DNA of 64,000 nt from Mycobacterium sp. (GTDB lineage Bacteria > Actinomycetota > Actinomycetes > Mycobacteriales > Mycobacteriaceae), in assembly GCF_008709575.1 (NCBI RefSeq), contig NZ_VYIK01000010.1, positions 1 to 64,000 of the forward strand. The letters run 5' to 3'. Position numbers and translations under genes: made by a program. The first letter of the stretch is position 1. Every line of letters starts with the position of its first letter. The notes under the pieces were generated by a model that saw only the letters and a program-made list of their open reading frames with translations, did no database searches and had not been told where the DNA came from. Positions 23,906 through 33,837 of this stretch are shown here, piece by piece.

Positions 23906-26182
23906 TCAGGCGACGTCCGATCGCACCTGGGCGGCCGCGGCGACCATGTTCTGCAGCGACGCGGTCACCTCGTCGACGGTGCGCGTCTTGAGGCCGCAGT
24001 CCGGGTTGACCCAGACGCGCTCAGCCGGAACCGCGCGCAGCGCCGTGCGCAACGCGTCGGCGATCTCGGCTGTGCTCGGCACTCGCGGTGAGTGGATGTC
24101 GTAGACCCCGGGACCCACGCTGTTGGCGAAGCCGGCGTCGTTGAGGTCATCGAGCACCTCCATGCGCGAGCGTGCGGCCTCGATCGACGTGACGTCGGCG
24201 TCCAAGTCGGCGATGGCGCCGATGACGTCACCGAATTCCGAGTAGCACAGATGGGTGTGGATCTGCGTCGAGTCGGAGACCCCCGAGGTGGCCAACCGGA
24301 ACGCGCCGACCGCCCATTGCAGGTACGCCTGCTTGTCGGCGTTGCGCAGCGGTAGCTTCTCCCGCAGTGCGGGCTCGTCGACCTGGATGATCCTGATACC
24401 GGCCGACTCCAGGTCGACCGTCTCGTCCCGGATCGCCAGCGCGATCTGATACGCCGTGTCGGCCAGTGGTTGATCGTCTCGCACGAACGACCACGCCAGA
24501 ATGGTGACGGGCCCGGTCAGCATGCCTTTGACGGGCTTGTCGGTCAGCGATTGCGCGTAGGTGATCCAGTCGACCGTCATCGGGTGTGTCCGGATCACGT
24601 CGCCGTAGAGGATTGGCGGACGCACGCAGCGGGTGCCGTAGGACTGCACCCAGCCGTTCTGGGTGGCGAAGAACCCTTCCAGCTGCTCGGCGAAGTACTG
24701 CACCATGTCGTTGCGTTCCGGCTCGCCGTGCACCAGCACGTCCAGGCCGAGCTGTTCCTGCAGCGCGATGACCTTGGCGATCTCGGCCTTCATCCGGCGC
24801 ACGTACTCGTCGTGGTCGATTGCTCCGGAGCGCAGCGCCGCGCGGGCCCGGCGGATCTCGGGCGTTTGCGGAAACGAGCCGATCGTCGTGGTCGGCAGTG
24901 GCGGCAGCTGCAGGCGCGCGTTCTGGGCCTCGCGCCGGTCGGCCGCGTTGCCGCGTTTGGTGCCGGCGGCCATGATCTCGGCGATGCGGGCACGGAGCTG
25001 TTCGTTGTGCAGCCGCGGGTCCGAGCGGCGGGAATGCACTGCGGCCGCCGACGCCGCGATCTCCTCGGCCACCGCGTCACGTCCGTCGCGCAGTGCGCGC
25101 GCAAGCGTGACCACCTCGTGAACCTTCTCCGCGCCGAAGGCCAGCCAGCTGCGCAGGGTGTCGTCTGACAGATCGGTCTCCATGGCCAGCGAGTACGGCA
25201 CGTGCAGCGTGGAGCATGACGTGGAAACCGCCACGGCCCCCGCGCTGCCCAGCAGCGTGGCCAGTCGGCTCAGCGCCGCCTCCAGATCGGTACGCCAGAC
25301 GTTGCGGCCGTCGACAATTCCGGCCACCAGCGTCTTATGTGCCAGTTCGGGCACCGAGGCTATCGCGGCGTTCGGGCCTGCTACCAGGTCCACGCCGATC
25401 GCTTCCACGGGCGTGCGGGCCAGCGCGGCCAGGGCTTCGCCGGGATCGCCGAAGTAGGTGGCGACGTGGATGGCCGGCCGCCTGGTCAGTGAGCCCAGCA
25501 CGGTGTACACCCGTTCGGCCAGCGCCGGCGCGTCGGCGCACATGTCGGTCACCAGCACCGGTTCGTCGAACTGCACCCACTGCGCGCCGTCGTCGACCAG
25601 CAGCGACAGCAGTTCGCAGTAGAGCGGCACCAATTCGTCCAGCCGCTCGATCGGCGCGCCGGCGCCGTCGACCGCCTTGCTCAACAGCAGGAAGGTGATG
25701 GGGCCGATGATCACTGGTCGCGCCGGAATCCCTTGATCGCGTGCTTCTTTCAGCTCGGAGAGCACCTTGCCGGGATCGAGCGTGAACCGGGTATCCGGCG
25801 AGATCTCCGGGACCAGGTAGTGGTAGTTGGTGTCGAACCACTTGGTCATCTCCAGCGGCGCGACGTCGTCGGTGCCGCGGGCGGCCGCAAAGTAGCGGTC
25901 CAGGTCGTCGGCGATACCGTGCACGCGGGCCGGCAGCGCGCCGAGCATCATTGCGGTGTCCAGCATCTGGTCGTAGTAGGAGAACGTGTTCACCGGCACC
26001 GAGTCCAGGCCCGCCTGCTTCAGTTCCGAGCAGGTGTCGCGGCGCAGGCTCGCGGCGACGGACTCCAGCTCGGATCGGCCGATTCTTCCTGCCCAGTAGC
26101 TCTCGGTCGCGCGCTTGAGTTCGCGGCGCGGGCCGATGCGGGGGGAGCCGGTGACGGTGGCGGTAAACGGTTGAGCAGTCAC
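23906..26182 (-). CDS. metE: Cobalamin-independent methionine synthase
   Basis: 758 aa from GTG 26182. It transfers the methyl group of 5-methyltetrahydropteroyltriglutamate to homocysteine. The N-terminal barrel starts [20 protein letters not shown]. The C-terminal barrel has the zinc-ligand segments [16 protein letters not shown] and [11 protein letters not shown]. Its length equals H37Rv MetE (Rv1133c). The leader carries a cobalamin riboswitch, so expression should fall when B12 is available and MetH can take over. No metF or metH lies nearby. Confidence 0.96.
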   Translation of the reverse strand: MTAQPFTATVTGSPRIGPRRELKRATESYWAGRIGRSELESVAASLRRDTCSELKQAGLDSVPVNTFSYYDQMLDTAMMLGALPARVHGIADDLDRYFAAARGTDDVAPLEMTKWFDTNYHYLVPEISPDTRFTLDPGKVLSELKEARDQGIPARPVIIGPITFLLLSKAVDGAGAPIERLDELVPLYCELLSLLVDDGAQWVQFDEPVLVTDMCADAPALAERVYTVLGSLTRRPAIHVATYFGDPGEALAALARTPVEAIGVDLVAGPNAAIASVPELAHKTLVAGIVDGRNVWRTDLEAALSRLATLLGSAGAVAVSTSCSTLHVPYSLAMETDLSDDTLRSWLAFGAEKVHEVVTLARALRDGRDAVAEEIAASAAAVHSRRSDPRLHNEQLRARIAEIMAAGTKRGNAADRREAQNARLQLPPLPTTTIGSFPQTPEIRRARAALRSGAIDHDEYVRRMKAEIAKVIALQEQLGLDVLVHGEPERNDMVQYFAEQLEGFFATQNGWVQSYGTRCVRPPILYGDVIRTHPMTVDWITYAQSLTDKPVKGMLTGPVTILAWSFVRDDQPLADTAYQIALAIRDETVDLESAGIRIIQVDEPALREKLPLRNADKQAYLQWAVGAFRLATSGVSDSTQIHTHLCYSEFGDVIGAIADLDADVTSIEAARSRMEVLDDLNDAGFANSVGPGVYDIHSPRVPSTAEIADALRTALRAVPAERVWVNPDCGLKTRTVDEVTASLQNMVAAAAQVRSDVA

Positions 26183-26328
26183 GGGTTCGTCCTTCGCTCG
26201 ATGGGGGCTCACCGCCGCCGGACGCAGCACCGATCCGGTCACGACATGCCGCTTACGACATGACCATCTCGGCGTGACGCCCATTCCACGAGGCGATAAG
26301 CCGCCGGACGCGGCGCGCCCGGCACAGC

Positions 26329-26560
26329 CGGCAGGTCTTCGGACTCGCAGGCGCGCACCGTGTGGTGCTCCTACCCCGTTGCGGGGCTCCTCTTCGGGCG
26401 CTGTACGGCCCGCATCGTCGCCCCGCGGTGGCCGTCGCTTCCCAGTCTGTGACCAGTGCTGATGACGGCGGTCGTTCCTGCATACCGCTGCGGGACAGTC
26501 CCGGACTCGCACCGGGTTCCCTCTTGCGAGACGCGACTGACGTGCCTCGCTCGATGCCGG
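26329..26560 (-). ncRNA. Cobalamin (B12) riboswitch in the metE leader
   Basis: On the minus strand, around 26530-26498, the leader reads GGGAACCCGGTGCGAGTCCG followed by GGACTGTCCCGCAGCGGT. This is the class consensus GGGAA..GGTG..A.TCC....C.G.CCCGC. About 170 bases further on, GCGAGTCCGAAGACCTGCC (26335-26353) is the standard 3' end of the aptamer. It sits about 150 bases before the metE GTG. A B12 riboswitch on metE is known in M. tuberculosis. Outer limits are approximate. The variable arm contains a dispersed 38-base palindromic repeat. Confidence 0.9.
26385..26422. repeat. Dispersed intergenic palindromic repeat, copy 1
   Basis: It starts GGCTCCTCTTCGGGCGCTGT and ends GGCCCGCATCGTCGCC. 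The same ends with a different middle occur at 29289-29324. It lies inside the metE riboswitch region. Elements of this type (GCGACGATGC...GAGGAGGAGC on the other strand) are frequent between genes in mycobacteria. Confidence 0.6.
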
Positions 26561-26594
26561 CGCATGCGCCGGCAGACCAGCTGCGCCGTCGAGT

Positions 26595-27245
26595 TTACTC
26601 GGCGGCCAAGGCCTCGGCGATGGGGACATCGCCGTTGTTGAAGTCGATGGTGCGGCCTATCGTCGAGTCGTCGGCCAGCACCGCCGCGACAACCATCGCC
26701 ACGTCATCTCTGGACACCTGGTGGTCTCGCGCCGTCGGGCCCACGGTGATCCGCCCGGTCCCCGGCTCGAGGGTGAGGCGGCCGGGGCCGAGCACGGTCC
26801 AGTCAAGACTGCTGGCGCGAAGGTGCGCATCGGCGGCGGCTTTGGCCTCGGCGTACGGGAAGAACGGATCGTCGTGTGGGACGCCGTGGTCAGGCCCAGC
26901 GCCGAAGTAGGAGATCATCACGAACCGTTTGACGCCGGCCCGTTCGGCCGCGTCGATCACCCGGATCGCGGCGTCGCGGTCGACGGCGTAGGTGCGGGCC
27001 GGGTCGCCGCCGCCCGCGCCGGCGGAGAACACCACGGCGTCCTGCCCGGCGAGCAGAACGGTGAGGGCATCGGTGTCGAGCTGTTCGACGTCGACGACGA
27101 CGGGGTGGGCTCCGGTGCCGGCAACGTCGGCGGTGTGGGCGGGATTGCGGAAGACCGATGTGACCCGCTCGCCGCGCTCGGAGAGGATGCGGGCCAGGCG
27201 TAACGCGACTTTGCCGTGGCCGCCGATGATGATGACGCGTGGCAT
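26595..27245 (-). CDS. NAD(P)-binding atypical short-chain dehydrogenase-like protein, 216 aa
   Basis: ATG 27245; the N-terminus [20 protein letters not shown] has the G-x-x-G-x-V nucleotide motif of NmrA/YwnB-like atypical SDRs. [29 protein letters not shown] and [10 protein letters not shown] follow the expected strand order. The catalytic Tyr-x-x-x-Lys appears only as YAEAKAAAD. Such proteins sense redox state or act as small reductases; the substrate is unknown. It ends about 35 bp before the metE riboswitch, on the same strand. Confidence 0.82.
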   Translation of the reverse strand: MPRVIIIGGHGKVALRLARILSERGERVTSVFRNPAHTADVAGTGAHPVVVDVEQLDTDALTVLLAGQDAVVFSAGAGGGDPARTYAVDRDAAIRVIDAAERAGVKRFVMISYFGAGPDHGVPHDDPFFPYAEAKAAADAHLRASSLDWTVLGPGRLTLEPGTGRITVGPTARDHQVSRDDVAMVVAAVLADDSTIGRTIDFNNGDVPIAEALAAE

Positions 27246-27348
27246 GCCTGCCGACGCTACCGTCGACCCCCCGCTGCGGGCCGTCCGACCCGTTGGTCGA
27301 CAATCGAAGCACACCCCAGCGGCGCAAGGAGGCGCAAGGAGATGAGTC

Positions 27349-28497
27349 ATGGCTGAGGCGGTCGTCGTCGAGGCGGTGCGCTCACCGATCGGCAAGCGCA
27401 ACGGCGGCCTGTCCGGCGTGCACCCCGCCGAGTTGTCGGCGCAGGTGCTCAACGCGCTCGTGCACCGGGCCGGTGTCGACCCCGAGATCGTCGACGACGT
27501 GATCTGGGGCTGCGTGATGCAGGCCGGTGAGCAGGCCCTCGACATCGCCCGCACCGCACTGCTGAGCGCAGGCTGGCCGGAAACCGTGCCCGGCGTCACC
27601 GTCGACCGCCAGTGTGGGTCCAGCCAGCAGTCGGTGCACTTCGCGGCCGCCGGGGTGATCGCCGGCCACTACGACGTCGTCGTGGCCGGTGGTGTGGAAT
27701 CCATGTCGCGGACACCGATGGGCGCATCGCTGGCCAACGGCGGCCGCCCGTACCCGCAGCAGTTCCTGGACCGCTACGACCACGTGATTCCCAACCAGGG
27801 CATCGGCGCGGAGATGATCGCCGAGCAGTGGGGCTTCGACCGCAAAATGCTCGATGAGTTCTCCCTCAACTCGCACGAAAAAGCGGCCGCAGCCCAAGAT
27901 TGCGGTGCTTTCGACGATGAGATCGTCGCGATCAAAGACCCCGACGGCAACACGGTGCGCGCCGACGAGGGCATCCGCCGGGGTACCACGATCGAGAAGA
28001 TGGGCGAGCTGAAGCCGGCGTTCAAAGAGGACGGCGTGATCCACGCCGGCAATTCCAGCCAGATCTCCGACGGTTCGGCGGCGCTGCTGTTGATGTCGTC
28101 GGAGAAAGCGAAGTCGCTGGGCCTCAAGCCGATCGCCAGGGTGCACTCGGTGGCCCTGGCCGGGACCAACCCGGTGATCATGCTGACCGGGCCGATACCG
28201 GCGACACGGAAAGTGCTCGCCCGCTCCGGCCTGAGCCTCGACGATATCGGTGCCTTCGAGGTCAACGAGGCGTTCGCGCCGGTGCCGCTGGCCTGGTTGA
28301 AGGACATCGGCGCCGACGAGAAGAAGCTCAACCCCAAGGGTGGGGCGATAGCGCTGGGCCATCCGCTCGGCGGGTCGGGTGCCCGGCTGATGACCACATT
28401 GCTCTATCACATGCGGGACAAGGGAATCCGTTACGGGCTGCAGACCATGTGCGAAGGCGGCGGTCAGGCCAACGCCACTATCCTGGAACTGTTGTGA
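27349..28497 (+). CDS. Acetyl-CoA acetyltransferase (thiolase), full length
   Basis: 382 aa. The nucleophile Cys is in TVDRQCGSSQQSVHFAAAGV, the catalytic His in AIALGHPLGGSGARLM and the second Cys in QTMCEGGGQAN. A thiolase either cleaves 3-ketoacyl-CoA or condenses two acetyl-CoA units. ATG 27349 follows a GGAG ribosome site. The TGA overlaps the GTG of the enoyl-CoA hydratase gene, so the two are coupled and probably serve one beta-oxidation-like route. In H37Rv only a fragment (Rv1135A) is left at this position; here the gene is intact. Confidence 0.93.
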   Translation: MAEAVVVEAVRSPIGKRNGGLSGVHPAELSAQVLNALVHRAGVDPEIVDDVIWGCVMQAGEQALDIARTALLSAGWPETVPGVTVDRQCGSSQQSVHFAAAGVIAGHYDVVVAGGVESMSRTPMGASLANGGRPYPQQFLDRYDHVIPNQGIGAEMIAEQWGFDRKMLDEFSLNSHEKAAAAQDCGAFDDEIVAIKDPDGNTVRADEGIRRGTTIEKMGELKPAFKEDGVIHAGNSSQISDGSAALLLMSSEKAKSLGLKPIARVHSVALAGTNPVIMLTGPIPATRKVLARSGLSLDDIGAFEVNEAFAPVPLAWLKDIGADEKKLNPKGGAIALGHPLGGSGARLMTTLLYHMRDKGIRYGLQTMCEGGGQANATILELL

Positions 28498-29276
28498 CGG
28501 CGGCAGTCACCGAACGCCGCGGCAACGTCCTGGTCATCACCATCAACCGCCCGGAGGCGCGCAACGCCGTCAACGGCGCGGTGAGCACCGCCGTCGGCGA
28601 CGCGCTCGAGCAGGCCCGTAACGACCCTGAGGTGCGGGTGGTGGTGATCACCGGGGCCGGTGACAAATCTTTTTGCGCTGGAGCAGATCTCAAGGCTATC
28701 GCTCGCCGGGAGAACCTCTATCACCCGGAACACCCTGAGTGGGGCTTCGCCGGCTACGTGCGCCACTTCATCGACAAGCCGACCATTGCCGCGGTCAACG
28801 GGACAGCGCTGGGCGGCGGAACCGAGTTGGCGCTGGCCAGTGATCTGGTGGTCGCCGAGGAACGGGCGATGTTCGGGCTTCCCGAGGTCAAGCGCGGGCT
28901 GATCGCCGGCGCCGGCGGGGTGTTCCGCATCGTGGCGCAGCTGCCGCGCAAGATCGCGCTGGAGATGTTGTTCACCGGTGACCCGATCAGCGCGGCCGAC
29001 GCCGCGAAGTGGGGCCTGATCAACCAGGTCGTCGGGGACGGAACCGTGGTCGAGGCCGCGCTGGCGCTGGCCGAGCGGGTCAGCGTGAACGCGCCGCTGT
29101 CGGTTCAGGCGAGCAAGCGCATCGCCTACGGCGTCGACGAAGGCGTCGTGACCGACGAGCAGCCCGGCTGGCAACGGAGCGAACGCGAATTCGGCACCCT
29201 GCTGAAATCCGAAGACGCCAGGGAAGGACCGTTGGCGTTCGCCGAAAAGCGTCAACCGGTCTGGAAGGCCCGCTAG
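28494..29276 (+). CDS. Enoyl-CoA hydratase/isomerase
   Basis: 260 aa of the crotonase fold. The oxyanion-hole segments are FCAGADLKAIA and NGTALGGGTELALA. Both catalytic Glu positions are kept, in FGLPEVKRG and KIALEMLFTGD. It hydrates 2-enoyl-CoA to 3-hydroxyacyl-CoA in the cytosol. GTG 28494 overlaps the thiolase stop (GTGA). The position is that of H37Rv Rv1136. A palindromic repeat that could terminate the transcript lies 12 bp downstream. Confidence 0.92.
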   Translation: MTAAVTERRGNVLVITINRPEARNAVNGAVSTAVGDALEQARNDPEVRVVVITGAGDKSFCAGADLKAIARRENLYHPEHPEWGFAGYVRHFIDKPTIAAVNGTALGGGTELALASDLVVAEERAMFGLPEVKRGLIAGAGGVFRIVAQLPRKIALEMLFTGDPISAADAAKWGLINQVVGDGTVVEAALALAERVSVNAPLSVQASKRIAYGVDEGVVTDEQPGWQRSEREFGTLLKSEDAREGPLAFAEKRQPVWKAR

Positions 29277-29288
29277 ATCGCCCGGCCC

Positions 29289-29324
29289 GGCTCCTCCTCG
29301 GGCCTTTCGGCCCGCATCGTCGCC
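29289..29324. repeat. Dispersed intergenic palindromic repeat, copy 2
   Basis: It starts GGCTCCTCCTCGGGCCTTTC and ends GGCCCGCATCGTCGCC. CGGGCC-TTTC-GGCCCG forms a 6-bp hairpin. It shares its ends with the copy at 26385-26422. Being just after the hydratase stop, it may also act as a terminator. Confidence 0.6.
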
Positions 29325-29341
29325 GGGCTAGGTTAGGGGGC

Positions 29342-30481
29342 GTGCGGATTCTTGTGACAGGCGCCGCAGGTTATGTGGGATCCCGCCTGGTCGCAGCGTT
29401 ACTCGACGGCGGTCAGCAGGTGGTGGCGACCAGTCGCGACCCGGCGCGGCTGGCTCGGCTGGGCTTCGGCGGCGACATCACGGCGGTCGCCTTGGATGCC
29501 GCGGATCCCGCGTCGGTGCGGGCGGCGTTCGACGCCGTCGGCCCCGTCGATGTCGTCTACTACCTGATTCATTCGATCGGTCAACCCGGCTTCCGCGACA
29601 CCGACCGGGCCGCGGCCGCTCACGTCGCGGCCGCCGCCAAGGACGCCGGGGTGGGCCGCATCGTCTACCTGGGTGGCTTCGTGCCTGACACCGGCACGCT
29701 CTCCGAGCACCTGGCCAGCCGGGCTGAAGTGGCCGACGCTCTCGGTGTCGAGGGCGGCCCGGACGTGGTGTGGCTGGGCGCGGCGTTGATCATCGGCGCC
29801 GGATCGACGTCATTTGAGATGCTGCGCTACGTCGGGGATCGCTTCCCGTTGATGCCGACCCCGCGCTGGATGGACAATCCGATCGACCCCATATCGATCC
29901 GCGATGTGCTGTATTACCTGCTCGCGGCCGCCGACATCGACCGGGTACCGGCCGGCGCCTACGACATCGCCGGCCCGGATACCACCTCCTACCGGCGGCT
30001 GCTGACAACGTACGCGCGTATTGCCGGCACATGGCACGCTTGTGTGCCGGTGCGCGGTGTGGACACCGCGATGGCTTCGCGGGTCACCGCCGCCGCGCTG
30101 CCGCTGCCCGACAGGCTGGCGGCCGACCTCGTCGAGTCCCTGGATTACCCGATGCTGGCGGCCGGCACCGGTCTGCGGGGCCTTGTGCCCGACCCACCCG
30201 GCGGTCTGCTCGGTGTAGCGGATGCCGTGGCGCGGGCGTTGTCGAGCCGCCGTCCCCAGCCCGTCGGGGCCCTCGCCGACCCGCATCACCTGGCCGTCAG
30301 TGACCCGTTGTGGGCCGGCGGCGACGCGCTGCGCCTCCGTCGGCTTGCGGCGGGGCTGACCCCGGCCGTCGCGCGGCCCGGACTTAGGCTGGTAGACGTT
30401 GTCCCGGGACCGCTTGCCGGCGCCTTGCGGAGCGGCCTGGACATGCTGATCGCTTCGATCCCGAAGGGGCGTCTCGCTTGA
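29342..30481 (+). CDS. NAD(P)-binding SDR-like protein, 379 aa
   Basis: GTG 29342 begins RILVTGAAGYVGSRLVAALL, an extended-type Rossmann motif (TGAAGYVG). It continues with SRDPARLARLG and DVVYYLIHSIGQPGF, as in the NmrA-like reductases related to complex I subunit NDUFA9. No classical Y-x-x-x-K is seen. Its first 280 residues resemble the gene product at 31221-32606, but it lacks that protein's C-terminal DUF2867-type domain. The stop overlaps the TTG of the CPBP protease gene (TTGA), so they are coupled. The substrate is unknown. Confidence 0.82.
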   Translation: MRILVTGAAGYVGSRLVAALLDGGQQVVATSRDPARLARLGFGGDITAVALDAADPASVRAAFDAVGPVDVVYYLIHSIGQPGFRDTDRAAAAHVAAAAKDAGVGRIVYLGGFVPDTGTLSEHLASRAEVADALGVEGGPDVVWLGAALIIGAGSTSFEMLRYVGDRFPLMPTPRWMDNPIDPISIRDVLYYLLAAADIDRVPAGAYDIAGPDTTSYRRLLTTYARIAGTWHACVPVRGVDTAMASRVTAAALPLPDRLAADLVESLDYPMLAAGTGLRGLVPDPPGGLLGVADAVARALSSRRPQPVGALADPHHLAVSDPLWAGGDALRLRRLAAGLTPAVARPGLRLVDVVPGPLAGALRSGLDMLIASIPKGRLA

Positions 30482-31200
30482 GAGAACCCGGCACCCGCCC
30501 GCAGACCCTTGCGCTGCGGGAGATTCGCCATGCCATCAGCACTGTCGCGGTGCCACATCATGAACCGCCCCGGGTGGTGCGGCGCCGGCGGGTCGTCGTC
30601 GCCATCGTGCTGGTGCTCGGTGCGGTACTGCTGGGTCAGGCTTTGACCCGGCACCCCGGTGAGCCGAGCTTCTACTGGTTGGCGTCGGCGCTGGCACTGG
30701 TGTGGATGATCGGGGCATTCGCCTCCGGCCCGCTGCACCTGGGCGGCCTGCGCTGGCGCGGCCGCAATCAGCGTCCGGTCATCACCGGCACCACCGTCGG
30801 ACTGCTGTTGGCCGGCATCTTCGTGGCCGGTGGGGCGATTGCCAAGGAGATCCCGGTAATCCGCGACTTGATCGTCCGCGTCCTGCAATTCGCCGACCGC
30901 GGATCCTGGCGGCTCACCCTGGCCGTCGCGTTGCTGGGTGCCGTTGCCGAAGAGCTGTTCTACCGCGGCGCGCTGTACTCCGCGTTGGGCCGGCACTATC
31001 CAGCGCTGGTTTCGACCGTCCTCTACGTCGCCGCCACAATGGCCAGCGGAAACCCGATACTGGGATTTGCCGCCCTCGTCCTGGGCACGGTGTGTGCGGT
31101 GGAGCGTCGCGCCACCGGCGGAGTGCTGGCTCCGGTGTTGACCCACTTCGTGTGGAGCCTGGTGCTCGTGCTGGCGCTGCCACCGGTGTTCGGTTTTTGA
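30478..31200 (+). CDS. CPBP family intramembrane metalloprotease (CAAX protease-like)
   Basis: 240 aa with about six membrane segments. The family signature EE-x-x-x-R is in VAEELFYRGALYSALG. The second motif region (MASGNPILGFAALVLGTVCA) and the last His-containing segment (PVLTHFVWSLVLVLALP) follow. These are the zinc-binding active-site parts of the Rce1/CPBP family. Bacterial members act in protein processing or bacteriocin immunity; the target here is unknown. It starts at TTG 30478, overlapping the previous gene by four bases, and converges with the next gene. Confidence 0.88.
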   Translation: MREPGTRPQTLALREIRHAISTVAVPHHEPPRVVRRRRVVVAIVLVLGAVLLGQALTRHPGEPSFYWLASALALVWMIGAFASGPLHLGGLRWRGRNQRPVITGTTVGLLLAGIFVAGGAIAKEIPVIRDLIVRVLQFADRGSWRLTLAVALLGAVAEELFYRGALYSALGRHYPALVSTVLYVAATMASGNPILGFAALVLGTVCAVERRATGGVLAPVLTHFVWSLVLVLALPPVFGF

Positions 31201-31220
31201 CCCGGCTTGGCTTTCCGGCG

Positions 31221-32606
31221 TTAACCGGCCGCGGCGACGATCCGACGGAGCAGCGCGGACAGCCTAACGGTGTGCACCGGCCGCAGGGCCCACCAGTACA
31301 GCCGGCCCGGTATCCCGCGGGGAAAGAAGATGGCCCGCTGCCGGCAGTTGCTGGCGCCGTCGTCGCGGGGCGTGACCGTGATCTCCAGCCAGGCCTGGCC
31401 CGGTGCGCGCCGCTCGGCACGCGCCCGCAACGTGCGGCCGGGCTGGCGCTGCACAATGCGCCACGGGGTCACGTGGCGATTCAGCCGCGGCGCGACCGGA
31501 ACCCAGAGCCAGCGAGCGCTTTCCAGGGCCTCCTCAGCGATGCGCACGATGTGGTCGGGCTTTGCCGTGCTGACCGCAACCCGCTCGTCGATGCGGACGA
31601 CCGCGCCGGCCCAGGCCGGGTCGCAGGGCAATGGCTCGGCCGGCGCCGATTCCGCCGAGGCCCAGGTCGCGTCGACGAGTCCGCATGCCGAGCGCCGCAG
31701 CGCCAACTCGACCGCACGGCGATACGGGGTCAGGCCGTCGGGCGGCCGCGCGATGATCGTGTCGACCTCGGCGTTGCGCATCACCGCGTCGCATTCCAGT
31801 GACTCGATCAGCGGCCGCGCCAGGCCGGGCGGGATGGGAGTGACTGTGCCAACCCACAGGCTGGCGATCCTCGGCGTGAGGAACGGCAACACGATGAGGT
31901 AGCGCTTGCCCAACCGGGCGACGTCGGCGTAGATCCGCATCATGTCCCCGTACTCGAGCACGTCGGGTCCACCGATGTCCCAGGTACGCGACATCGGCAC
32001 CGGCGCCGTGGCCGCGGCGACGAGGTAGTGCAGCACGTCAGCGATCGCGATCGGCTGGATCTTGTTGTGCACCCACTTGGGTGTGGTCATCACCGGCAGC
32101 CGGTCGGTCAGGTGGCGGATCATCTCGAAGGACCCCGAGCCCGATCCGACGACCACCCCCGCCTGCAGCACCACCGTCTCGATGCCGGAGCGGATGAGGA
32201 TGTCGCCGACCACTCTGCGGGAGTCCAGGTGGGGCGAAAGCTTGCGGCCTTCGGTGTGTAAGCCCCCCAGATAGACCACCCGTCGGACTCCGGCATCGCG
32301 GGCAGCGTTGACCGTGTTGTGGACAGCACGGGCTTCCTCCGCGGCGAAATCCCGGGCCATGCCCATGGAATGGACCAGGTAGTAGACGACGTCGATGCCT
32401 TCGAAAGCGCCAGCCAGCGAATCCATCTCACCCAGATCGCCGCGCACCACCTCCGCGCGGGTGCGCCAGGGCACGTCGGCGAGCCGCGCCGGGTTACGGG
32501 CCAGGGCGCGCACGTGGTGGCCCTCCCCGAGCAGTCGGGGCACCAGCCGGCTGCCGATGTAGCCGGTCGATCCGGTCACCAGCGCGCGAATCCGTCCGGC
32601 CGACAT
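31221..32606 (-). CDS. SDR-like protein with C-terminal DUF2867-type domain, 461 aa
   Basis: ATG 32606. The N-terminus RIRALVTGSTGYIGSRLVPRL is the TGxxGYIG motif. VVYYLVHSMGMARDFAAEEA and VYLGGLHTEGRKLSPHLDSR follow the NmrA-like pattern. The last 130 or so residues (from WAGAVVRIDERVAV to RPVHTVRLSALLRRI) look like the DUF2867 lipid-binding-like domain often fused to this family, ending in the recurrent LRPVH segment. It is a longer paralogue of the 29342 gene. The substrate is unknown. Confidence 0.82.
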   Translation of the reverse strand: MSAGRIRALVTGSTGYIGSRLVPRLLGEGHHVRALARNPARLADVPWRTRAEVVRGDLGEMDSLAGAFEGIDVVYYLVHSMGMARDFAAEEARAVHNTVNAARDAGVRRVVYLGGLHTEGRKLSPHLDSRRVVGDILIRSGIETVVLQAGVVVGSGSGSFEMIRHLTDRLPVMTTPKWVHNKIQPIAIADVLHYLVAAATAPVPMSRTWDIGGPDVLEYGDMMRIYADVARLGKRYLIVLPFLTPRIASLWVGTVTPIPPGLARPLIESLECDAVMRNAEVDTIIARPPDGLTPYRRAVELALRRSACGLVDATWASAESAPAEPLPCDPAWAGAVVRIDERVAVSTAKPDHIVRIAEEALESARWLWVPVAPRLNRHVTPWRIVQRQPGRTLRARAERRAPGQAWLEITVTPRDDGASNCRQRAIFFPRGIPGRLYWWALRPVHTVRLSALLRRIVAAAG

Positions 32607-32731
32607 CAGCTCTCCTCGTCATGCCGCGGTATCGGCTTCACCTTAAGTGACCGGGCTGTCGGGCCGACGGCTGCGGCTGCGAAGATGCCTACAACGTCGA
32701 CGAGGAGGTCGGCGAGGAGGAGATCGAGAAA

Positions 32732-33814
32732 ATGGCGGGACCGCTGACAGGATTGCGTGTTGTCGAGCTTGCCGGGATCGGGCCGGGACCGCACGCGGCC
32801 ATGATCCTGGGCGACTTGGGTGCCGATGTCGTGCGCATCGAACGGCCCGGTGCGACAGGTGGCGCGGCCCGGGACGCCATGTTGCGCAACCGGCGCCTGG
32901 TTGCCGCCGACCTCAAGTCCGAGCAGGGACGTGACCTGGTGTTGCGGCTAGTCGCCAAGGCCGACGTCCTGATCGAGGGCTTCCGCCCGGGTGTCACCGA
33001 ACGGTTGGGGTTGGGCCCCGACGACTGCGCCCGGGTCAACGACCGGTTGGTCTACGCGCGGATGACGGGCTGGGGTCAGAGCGGCCCGCGCAGCCAGCAG
33101 GCCGGCCACGATATCAACTACATCTCCCTCAACGGCGTGCTGCATGCGATCGGCCGCCAAGGGGAGCGGCCGGTGCCGCCGCTGAACCTGGTCGGCGACT
33201 TCGGCGGCGGTTCGATGTTCCTGCTGGTCGGCATCCTGGCTGCGCTGTGGGAGCGGCACCGGTCGGGTAAGGGCCAGGTCGTCGACGCGGCAATGATCGA
33301 CGGGTCGTCGGTGCTGGTCCAGATGATGTGGTCGATGCGGGCGGTGGGCCTGTGGTCCGACGAGCGGGGCACCAATCTGCTCGACGGCGGCGCGCCGTAC
33401 TACGACACCTACGCCTGCGCCGACGGCCGGTATGTCGCGGTCGGGGCGATCGAGCCGCAGTTCTACGCCGAGTTGCTGAAAGGCCTCGGCCTCGACAATG
33501 CCGACCTGCCCGGGCAAAACGACCGCGCCCGTTGGCCGGAGTTGCGGGCCCGGATCGCCGCCGTGATCGGCTCGAAGGACCGCGACCATTGGGCGAAGGT
33601 GTTCGCCGACTCAGACGCATGCGTCACACCGGTGCTGGCGTTCGGCGAGGTCCACACCGAGCCGCACGTCGCCGAACGCAACACCTTCTACCAGGCCAAC
33701 GGCGGGCTGCAGCCGATGCCGGCGCCTCGGTTTTCTCGCACCGTCCCCGATCAGCCCCGGCCGCCGGGTGAGCCGGGAGCCGACACCGAAGCCGTGCTGC
33801 ACGACTGGGTATAG
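32732..33814 (+). CDS. mcr: Alpha-methylacyl-CoA racemase
   Basis: 360 aa, the standard length. The catalytic residues described for M. tuberculosis Mcr fall at the same numbers: His126 in [13 protein letters not shown], Asp156 in [10 protein letters not shown] and Glu241 in [12 protein letters not shown]. It interconverts (R)- and (S)-2-methylacyl-CoA esters so that branched fatty acids and sterol side chains can enter beta-oxidation. A ribosome site (GAGGAG) precedes ATG 32732. It corresponds to Rv1143, with the SDR gene downstream as in H37Rv. Confidence 0.95.
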   Translation: MAGPLTGLRVVELAGIGPGPHAAMILGDLGADVVRIERPGATGGAARDAMLRNRRLVAADLKSEQGRDLVLRLVAKADVLIEGFRPGVTERLGLGPDDCARVNDRLVYARMTGWGQSGPRSQQAGHDINYISLNGVLHAIGRQGERPVPPLNLVGDFGGGSMFLLVGILAALWERHRSGKGQVVDAAMIDGSSVLVQMMWSMRAVGLWSDERGTNLLDGGAPYYDTYACADGRYVAVGAIEPQFYAELLKGLGLDNADLPGQNDRARWPELRARIAAVIGSKDRDHWAKVFADSDACVTPVLAFGEVHTEPHVAERNTFYQANGGLQPMPAPRFSRTVPDQPRPPGEPGADTEAVLHDWV

Positions 33815-33837
33815 TCCCGACCGGCTGGCAGGTCGAC

